NCBI RefSeq assembly: GCF_001949145.1
Contig: NW_019091424.1
Location: 1,296,004-1,323,928 of the forward strand
Source: Acanthaster planci
Taxonomy: Eukaryota; Echinodermata; Asteroidea; Valvatida; Acanthasteridae
Direction of reading: 5' to 3'
Length of the DNA: 27,925 bases
Below the pieces are notes generated by a model. The model was given only the letters and a program-made list of their open reading frames with translations, was not told where the DNA came from and made no database searches. Position numbers and translations under genes: made by a program. Shown here in pieces: positions 21,601-27,925 of the stretch. Every line of letters starts with the position of its first letter. Within the stretch, counting starts at the first letter, position 1.

Positions 21601-24600
21601 CTGAATCTGAAGTAGCTCTGTTTTAACATCCTGGTCAAGTTTCTTTGGTTATTTACCCAACTTGGCTTCAGCTGCCAGCTTCAGAGTTATGATTTAATGC
21701 TTCGTCTGTGGTTTTTTAAACAGTTCATACAGAGCCTGATGACGTTTGTGTTCCCGCTGACCAAACCACATGTATGGAGGCCTCTACAGGCCACACCGAA
21801 GACCCCTCACCTGCCAGAGATATTCCCCACCACCTGCCCAGGCACGAGAAGATCGCCCATGCCTACGGTGACCCAGAGGAGCCAAAACCCAAACAGCCTG
21901 TCACCGATCCTAGGCTGCAGGGAGTACTGGACAAGCTGAGGGCAGACTACAACATATTCATCGCTCCCATCGAGAGTTTCCTGCCTGAATGGAGAGAAGG
22001 GATGACTGATGTACCAAGAGTTACCTTCATACCTCAAGGTATGAGCCCCATGCAGGACCAAGAGAGGGCGCAACAGACTCTCCTATGGTGGGAATGTACT
22101 TTGCTAGTTCACAGGCTTGCCGCCATCATTGTGAAGAAAAATTTATCAGTTCTTCGAATGTGTTGAAACATAGTTTTGAAACTGACATCTGGTCTGTATT
22201 TGTAAATATTAATGGTTGTCGTATTTGTCAATTTTACTTTCATCGTTCCTAACTATTTTATTAATTTGTTATGATTGCAGGGCCCCAATGGAAACCAGTT
22301 TGTAACTGTTTGGGCATACCCTGGGTAAAGAAATGGAATAAATAAATACGTTAATCAGGTGTTAAACATGATGCTTGCCTTAACCCTAAAAGAGCCAGGT
22401 GGGCAGAATCCAACAAACTAATTCAGCCCTTTCAGGGTTACGCCAGGCTTTCTTGAGTCAGTGAGCCGACTTACTTATCACAAGGGGAGAACCCGTCCGG
22501 AAAAAAAAGTTTGGAAGTTGAATTTTTTTTGTTGTAGTTTTTGTCCTGTACACATTGAGCCATATTCTCCCTGAGGAGAGTTCATTAGTTTTATTGGAGG
22601 TTTTTTTTGTGCGAGATAGGTCCAGGTAATTCCAAATCACTGATTACTAAGTAAAATGGTGTTTGACGGGTGAATACAATTTTTGTCTCGATTTGGCAGA
22701 TTACATGTATAACCTGCCTTTCTGTGCCCTGCTTGGTCCGGACAATCACCACCTAATCAAGAAATATGTCATCTCCTTTGTGCCCTCTGTGCGAACTCTC
22801 AAACTGACCAATCAGCGGCTGAGCCAGCTGCGTCAGATGTCGTCAGCAGCGCCACATAGTGTCCTGGCTGTGGGCAATCCCACAATGCCACATCCCAAGT
22901 AAGACCAAGCAAGCATCTGGGCCCAATTTTATGGTACTGCTTAACGGTTAGCAGGAAAGTCATGCTTACTGGAACAGAAACTTGTGCTAACAGTAAGCAC
23001 TATTTCATGGCGGCACCTCATCTTGTTGTGATTACAGCCACGTGCACATAGAAACCTTCAATAATAATCATTACAGGTTTTTGCCCTTACATCAATGCCT
23101 ATTCAGTAACACTGTATGCTCGGTGCTTGTCCGAGAGCTAGTGACAAAATTTACTAGAAATCTTCATTGTTTTGTCACTATGCTTAGCAAATTCTTCCTG
23201 CGAGGTAATTAAGCATACATGTTTTTTGTTCTTACACAACTTACAGTCTTCATGAAATACACAGAGTCTCTGTTAGCATCAAGTCCTGTGCTTAGCAGCC
23301 CCATGAAATCAAGCACTTATTTCAGCAGAAAAACAGTCATCCACTAATAATAATAATTTAGGTAGATTGGACTTAGCTGTCACGCTTAATTGATGGGGTT
23401 AGCAGGTTGGTTCAAATGCAATATAGAGTTGGCCACTCCTACTACAATCGATGCCATAAGTTGGAATTTTTATTTAAGGCCTATGCCGAGTACCCAGGAA
23501 CCTGCCTGTCAATATCAAAACCTGTGTCCATTTATTTAGGCCGGGGATGGCCCATAAAAAACATTCTACATATTAAAATATATGTGAACTGTAAGGATGA
23601 AGGTCAGAATTGCTGATAAATCAACCATTGTGCCACTGAAACACCTGATACCATGGTCATGACTTCAATTCAGGGACTGAAGGATCTACTTTTGTTACAT
23701 GTAACACTTCATTTAATAAAAAAGTAAGGGAAAAATGCAGTGCTTCCTATGTACAAAAAGAGCCCTAGTTTGAAGCACATGGTCTGTTGGGATTGCACGT
23801 AATGCCATTTGTGAAGTGTTCTTTGTATTTTTTTTATATCACTTTTATCTTTCTTTATATTTGCTTGACTGGTAGAATGCCAGCTCTTCCTGCAGCCACG
23901 GAAGAGGCCAGAATGGTGAAGGACTTCTTTGAGTCCCAGTCATCATTCTTGCCGCCGCATGGACGGCCAGGGATGGACTCTGTGGTGCTGACCGACAGCG
24001 ATGCAACGGTGGACAACGTCCGGCAGAAAATGCCCGAGCACTCAGTGTTACACTTTGCAACCCATGCCGAACAGGACAGTGGAATTGTGAAGGTGTGTGT
24101 AGTTTTGATTTATTTATATAGCGAGGGGGGAAGATCCAAGTAGTCTTTTTGCCATATCCTCTCTGTAGAACTTACAGAGAAAATACTCAAGACAAGTCAT
24201 CCACGTAACAGTCACATTCGTTCAAAATTGAATTCCTAAACAATATTTGTTTGAAGGAGGCATACCATGGCAATTTGGCAAATGTAAAATAGCGCCCTCA
24301 GCAGTTCAGGCACGAGGCCTTTAGAATATAATGTGTATTATCCACAGAATACATAAAGTGTCTGTAATTGAAACTAACCTAGATTTTTTCTCTGACACGT
24401 AAAGATGATCAAGGAAGGAGCCCACACCTGCCAGCCGGAGAGAGCAGCGACGGGGGATTTCAGCATGCGGGGATTTCTGGTCTTGGCCCGCAGCCATGAG
24501 AACTGCAGTGGCCTATTGATGGCCGAGGACGTCAAAGATCAGAGGTTGAAGGCGGAGGTGGCCGTGCTCAGCTGCTGTCAGACCGGAAAGGGTCAAGTCA

Positions 24601-26131
24601 CCGGTGAGTTCTTCACGTTGTAAACACAAGGAAATGTGCAAGAGGGCTTATTCTACGCAAGCTTATAGAGTACCAAAGTGAATACGTCACGCGCACAATT
24701 AGTGTTTAAAAGGCATTAGCGCAAGAACCAGCGCGTGAACCAATGCGCGCACGTACTCCATTCGTTTTCACTGCACTTTCTGGTTCACAGTGACGTCACA
24801 CTTCTGTACTCTATAGCAATGAGAACTGATCGTGCAGAAAGATGGGTAGATGCCAATTATTGTTCCCATGGGTACTATTCTCCTCACTTTTTCATAGTTT
24901 GCCCATCAATATAATAGTTTAGATTGTGAAGAGTGTGGCGTGATAGTAAATGGCTAACTTCAGACACTAAGTACTAAGCGAAATACATGTACATGGTCTG
25001 TGATGAACTACGAGAAGTCTTCCTGTTCTTTAGTGTTCAGCCTTATTTGATGTTCTTCTGGTCGTTAATGATTACCCTCTTTGTAAAAATGTGCACTATT
25101 GCCCTCATTTCTGGTCTATATATCCTTAGTCACACATTATCATGTCGGGCAATATTTGTTTACTATTACCCTCATTTCGAGTCTGTATGTCCACAGTCAT
25201 ACATTATCATGTCAGGCAACATTTTACTGAGTATTGCCCTCATTTGTGGTCTATATATCCATGGTCATACATTATTACGTCAGGCAACATTTGTGTACTA
25301 TTGCCCAGGGGATGGTGTGCTGGGGTTATACAGGTCTTTCCTGGTAGCAGGGGCAGCCAGCGTCGTGGTCACGCAGTGGAAGATATACGACAAGGCCACA
25401 GCCCAGTTCATGCGTCATTTCTACCAGGATTTTATCGTAAGTTGATTCAATTATAATTCCATCAAGTGTTGTTGGTGGAGGGAGTGGTCTGTGAATATTT
25501 TATCCCTGAAATTCTCGTTAATTGACCACTTTGCCGTGAAACTTCATTCAAGGATATTTACCCAGGGCTTATTGGGATCATCCTAAATTCAGCTGAAAAG
25601 TGGTACATTTATGATTTTTTTAAGGAAAAAGATGTTCACAATGCATATGCACTAAACCAAGATCACTGCAAGTCAACAAGAGCCATTTACATGGAGGCAC
25701 AAAAATGTGAAGGACATGAAAAAAGTTTCATGACAACACTTGGGAAATAGATTTGCGGGTACATCATGGAATCAATCTGAATTGGGCGAGGTGTAATTCT
25801 TGGGGTTACTAGTTGAAATGTTGTACGGTTTGTATTCTTGCATGGTGCTACCGCAAGCTTTCCACCTGAGTTGTCTGTCACCATGAATAGCTTGAAATCA
25901 CATCTAATACTATTTAATTGCTTCTGTATTGTTTGCCATTCAACGTTTCAATCCTCCATGAAATCTGACTGGAGGAGATTCCATGTTGCTCCATAGGTCC
26001 ACCGCGATGCTGCCAGGGCCTTGCGGGAAGCCATGCTGTTGATGTTAGCAGACGAGGAGAAACACCACCTACCCCAGCACTGGGCTGCCTTCTCTCTGAT
26101 TGGAGCATCTCGTCCGACTTCCGCGTCCTAG
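15642..26131 (+). CDS. TPR-CHAT protein (TTC28-like architecture), caspase/separase-like peptidase fold
   Basis: Fifteen coding exons: 15642-15795, 16299-16402, 16688-17157, 17464-17651, 18416-18595, 18989-19114, 19602-19723, 19998-20251, 20954-21378, 21724-22038, 22700-22898, 23876-24092, 24405-24603, 25309-25436, 25997-26131. All are AG/GT with matching phases, giving 1,071 aa ending at TAG. The ATG has ideal context (GCCAGGATGG). Residues ~52-532 are helical TPR repeats (for example [20 protein letters not shown] and ALNALGKIY / [21 protein letters not shown]). CHAT occupies ~560-1066, with H909 in LHFATHAE and C976 in [10 protein letters not shown]. No signal peptide is visible in the chosen model. 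TPRs bind partners and CHAT is a cysteine-peptidase fold. Exon 3's start is the least certain: CAG at 16768 is an alternative acceptor in the same phase, and would shorten the protein by 27 residues. Upstream coding exons cannot be fully excluded, because the frame stays open back to 15543. Confidence 0.9.
16688..20251 (+). other. TPR-repeat region of the TPR-CHAT protein
   Basis: Exons 3-8 encode residues ~87-532 with repeating 34-40 residue helix pairs. Clear units include [20 protein letters not shown], the [20 protein letters not shown] segment, [60 protein letters not shown] and the [20 protein letters not shown] helices that close the array. Gly at position 8 and Ala at 20 of the units are visible. 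Exon boundaries fall inside repeats rather than between them. Confidence 0.85.
22918..23314. mobile_element. Degenerate relative of the family 2 inverted-repeat element (intronic)
   Basis: The left end GGCCCAATTTTATGGTACTGCTTAAC and the reverse complement of the right end, GCTTGATTTCATGGGGCTGCTAAGC, resemble each other and the ends of the element at 4942-5175. An internal TTTCATGGCGGCACC near 23,010 suggests nested or rearranged copies. It lies in the intron before CHAT exon 12. Confidence 0.4.
24664..24815. mobile_element. Short inverted-repeat element with TATAGAGTAC ends (intronic)
   Basis: The left end is TATAGAGTACCAAAGTGAATACGTCAC and the right end, reverse-complemented, is TATAGAGTACAGAAGTGTGACGTCAC. 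The element is 152 bp, CpG-richer than its surroundings (GCGCGTGAACC, GCGCGCACG) and contains a perfect CRE palindrome TGACGTCA at 24791-24798. A half-copy of the same end is at ~12,985-13,013. Confidence 0.65.
25091..25307 (+). repeat. 67-bp tandem repeat, three copies plus a partial fourth, abutting a splice acceptor
   Basis: CTATTGCCCTCATTT-type unit starts occur at 25096, 25163, 25231 and 25298 (spacing 67, 68, 67). Units share GTCTATATATCC, GGTCATACATTAT and GTCAGGCAACATTT. The fourth unit begins CTATTGCCCAG and is cut by the acceptor of CHAT exon 14, which starts at 25309. Confidence 0.85.
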
Positions 26132-26329
26132 ACAGTCCAGACCTTGGATTGCCAGTTTACCAAGCCTGGTTCGAGTGAAACCAAGACTGTCAAAACAAAC
26201 AAGATTGGTACTGGACATTCTAAAACTTGATGTGACTTATTCCGGGAGAGAGTGTCATCTCATAAAAATGAGTTTACTGATGTGGACTTAGTCGGAATGC
26301 AAAAATGTCCACAATAATTTATAGTGATT
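26132..26329 (+). other. 3'-UTR start of the TPR-CHAT gene
   Basis: Sequence directly after the TAG. Nothing else was recognised. The mobile element at 26330-26570 may be transcribed as part of the 3' UTR. Confidence 0.4.
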
Positions 26330-26570
26330 AGAGCCGTTTTCCAATACGCGACTTAGGCTCCGTCTCAGGCTTCAACTATATTTCTTACTTTGAGGTTATA
26401 ATAAGCCCAATAGTACGTCCGATTGTGCCACAAATCATCAAGTAAGATGCAAAAGAGCCAAACATTACAGTACTTCAATTTAAATTAGACGCTTCAGGCC
26501 CACAATTGGGGATTGGTTTCCTACACGAAGCCAGAGACAGAGACGAAGTTGAGTATTGGGAAACGGCCCT
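26330..26570. mobile_element. Inverted-repeat element in the 3' flank of the TPR-CHAT gene
   Basis: The left end AGAGCCGTTTTCCAATACGC, continuing GACTTAGGCTCCGTCTCAGGCTTC, matches the reverse complement of the right end, AGGGCCGTTTCCCAATACTC, continuing AACTTCGTCTCTGTCTCTGGCTTC. The element is ~241 bp and non-coding. The first bases (GGGCCGTTT) resemble the left end of the family 1 copy at 6143. Confidence 0.7.
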
Positions 26571-26905
26571 GGTTATCAGTAGTTTGTAACATTTTTATAA
26601 ATAGACCTTATGCACAGGGGACCCAATCTCTCTTGGTGTATATATTTAAAAACGTTGAATTTAAAGAACCAGGCTCTCCCTTTTCATTCCGACCCTAAAA
26701 CCACCTGGCACCAGCCCATCAAGGGTTTTGCATGTATACAATACATTCAGGAATACGACTGAAATGGTTTCTCCCATGAATATGGTCTTTTAGAAGGTTA
26801 TCCACCCCGAGCTGAAGTGCACCCCCAATCAGCAAAAGAAAGACAGGTGATTATAAGGGGGGTCTTGCACGCGTTCTGCGTTTAAGCAAAGACCATACAT
26901 GCCAG

Positions 26906-26911
26906 AATAAA
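26906..26911 (+). terminator. Candidate poly(A) signal AATAAA, TPR-CHAT gene
   Basis: First canonical AATAAA on plus past the stop codon, 775 bp downstream. A second follows at 26995-27000. Either would be a plausible 3' end. Confidence 0.4.
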
Positions 26912-26994
26912 TTAGTTACGCGTACTTGGCATGCTCCGCGTCAAATGCGCGTATACTTGAGCTCCTTGTGGCGCACCTATGCCGTGAGTTCCTA

Positions 26995-27000
26995 AATAAA
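26995..27000 (+). terminator. Second candidate poly(A) signal AATAAA
   Basis: Canonical hexamer 864 bp past the stop, 84 bp after the first candidate. It is followed by a T/G-containing stretch (CCCTCTTTTGTTCC) that could serve as a downstream element. Confidence 0.4.
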
Positions 27001-27925
27001 CACGCCCTCTTTTGTTCCGCTCGGAGCGGATAACCTCAAGAGAGTTTGTACTGTACTTTTTGCCCTGTATATGTTACTGCCTTCATGAAATGCAAGGCAT
27101 GACATGCACTTTCCCCATGCTAATTACCTGACCAAGCATGGCTGTTCTTGACAGTGACACTTACGTGATTTCTTTTACATGTGGATAGATTTCAGATGTT
27201 GCAGTAAGTGTATACATGTACATGTAAATGTGAATGCAAAATTGTATTAGGCTTAGTTGAAATGCAAAATGTCACACAGAAAAATATTTGTAAAAAAAGA
27301 GGAAGGAATTGGTCTTGTGAAGGTCTTAAGTGGTCTCGACTACAACACTGACTGAGGCCCTGTCTTGTTTTGACCAAGGAGGGAAATGATTGAAATGGAA
27401 AATGATTGAAGTGGTCTGAGTCAAACTATTCTTCGCTTGACAAGATTTGAGATGAGGGTAGATGCATGGCACTGCCATGCTGCTTGATAAATTTACGCAT
27501 AGATTGATCACTCAATTTTCCAGCAAAAAATTTACTTTTTTACAGATTAAATACTTCATAAACCTCTCCATGTCAGTGTCAGTGGATAAATTAAGGAAGA
27601 TTTGTTGAAGTGCCAAACTTGATTTGACAATATTCATGGATTCATTTCTTTGTACTGAATTTCTTGATAACGAGCTGAGAAAGCTCACGATTTGATGCCA
27701 CATTAAAACATCTGGCCAACCAACAAGCTTAGCAGAGATTCATTTTCCCATTTCAGATACTGAACTTTAATAATTGGGCTCTGAATTCATACATGTAGCT
27801 ACGTGCAGCTTGATTAAATGAAAGTTATGTGACCCATCTTTTTAATATGGGTTTTTTTAAACTCTTAGTAACTTTTAAATTGCTTTTAAGACAACATTCC
27901 AAGTGGATTGATTCCAAAAGATTTT
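27001..27925. other. Non-coding right flank, nothing recognised
   Basis: AT-rich sequence. Short minus-strand frames (27192-27377, 27326-27511, 27512-27703) lack splice signals or recognisable domains. Confidence 0.5.

Larger units (their letters stand above)
23876..25436 (+). other. CHAT catalytic core (exons 12-14)
   Basis: Exon 12 carries the His strand LHFATHAE (H905, H909). By comparison with caspases and separases, the second His is the likely general base, although the usual following Gly is Ala910 here. Exon 13 carries [11 protein letters not shown], where C976 aligns with the catalytic Cys of the family's LSACQTG motif (Ala replaced by C975). Exon 14 carries the conserved [20 protein letters not shown] and the QWKIYDKAT strand-helix. 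All core elements are intact, so peptidase activity is possible but not shown. Confidence 0.85.

Noticed and set aside
22281-22324. Possible extra exon in the TPR-CHAT gene (GCAG...GTAAAG)
   Set aside because: Its 44-nt length would shift the frame. Joining exon 10 directly to 22700 keeps phase and gives the expected CHAT strand [14 protein letters not shown].

Overview
This is a eukaryotic, intron-rich, AT-rich window. It looks like the genome of a marine deuterostome invertebrate, most likely an echinoderm. I base this on the multi-exon genes with short exons and GT/AG introns, the many small inverted-repeat elements, and one repeat end (CCAATTTCATAGAGCTGCTTAAG) that I associate with sea-star and related genomes. 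The taxon is a recollection, not a proof. No bacterial operons, CRISPR arrays or rRNA are present.

Layout. (1) 1-2.8 kb: the first coding exon of a leftward gene for a membrane protein (Ser/Thr-rich N-terminus followed by a hydrophobic segment, perhaps GPCR-like). About 1.5 kb upstream of it lies a directly duplicated ~365-bp repeat whose two copies each carry a tandem pair of kappaB-like sites. (2) 2.8-5.9 kb: non-coding sequence with two small inverted-repeat transposons. (3) 5,858-12,672, minus strand: a complete seven-coding-exon gene I assembled base by base (637 aa). It encodes a death effector domain (DED), a Pro/Gln-rich linker with a short coiled coil, and a conserved-looking beta-rich C-terminal domain I cannot name. 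All six coding introns are phase 1. (4) 12.7-15.6 kb: divergent intergenic region with candidate 5'-UTR splice donors for both flanking genes. (5) 15,642-26,131, plus strand: a complete fifteen-coding-exon gene (1,071 aa) encoding a TPR-CHAT protein, with helical TPR repeats followed by a caspase/separase-like CHAT domain whose His and Cys are both present. (6) 26.1-27.9 kb: its 3' flank.

How the genes may work together. A DED protein (an apoptosis/innate-immune adaptor fold that recruits caspases) sits head-to-head with a TPR-CHAT protein (a caspase-clan fold). In bacteria TPR-CHAT proteases act in anti-phage cell death. Their function in animals is largely unknown. The pair could be a co-regulated immune or cell-death module. 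That is inference from adjacency and domain content only. The exon models themselves are strong because every junction has GT/AG ends and matching phase, and both frames close on a stop codon after 638 and 1,072 codons.
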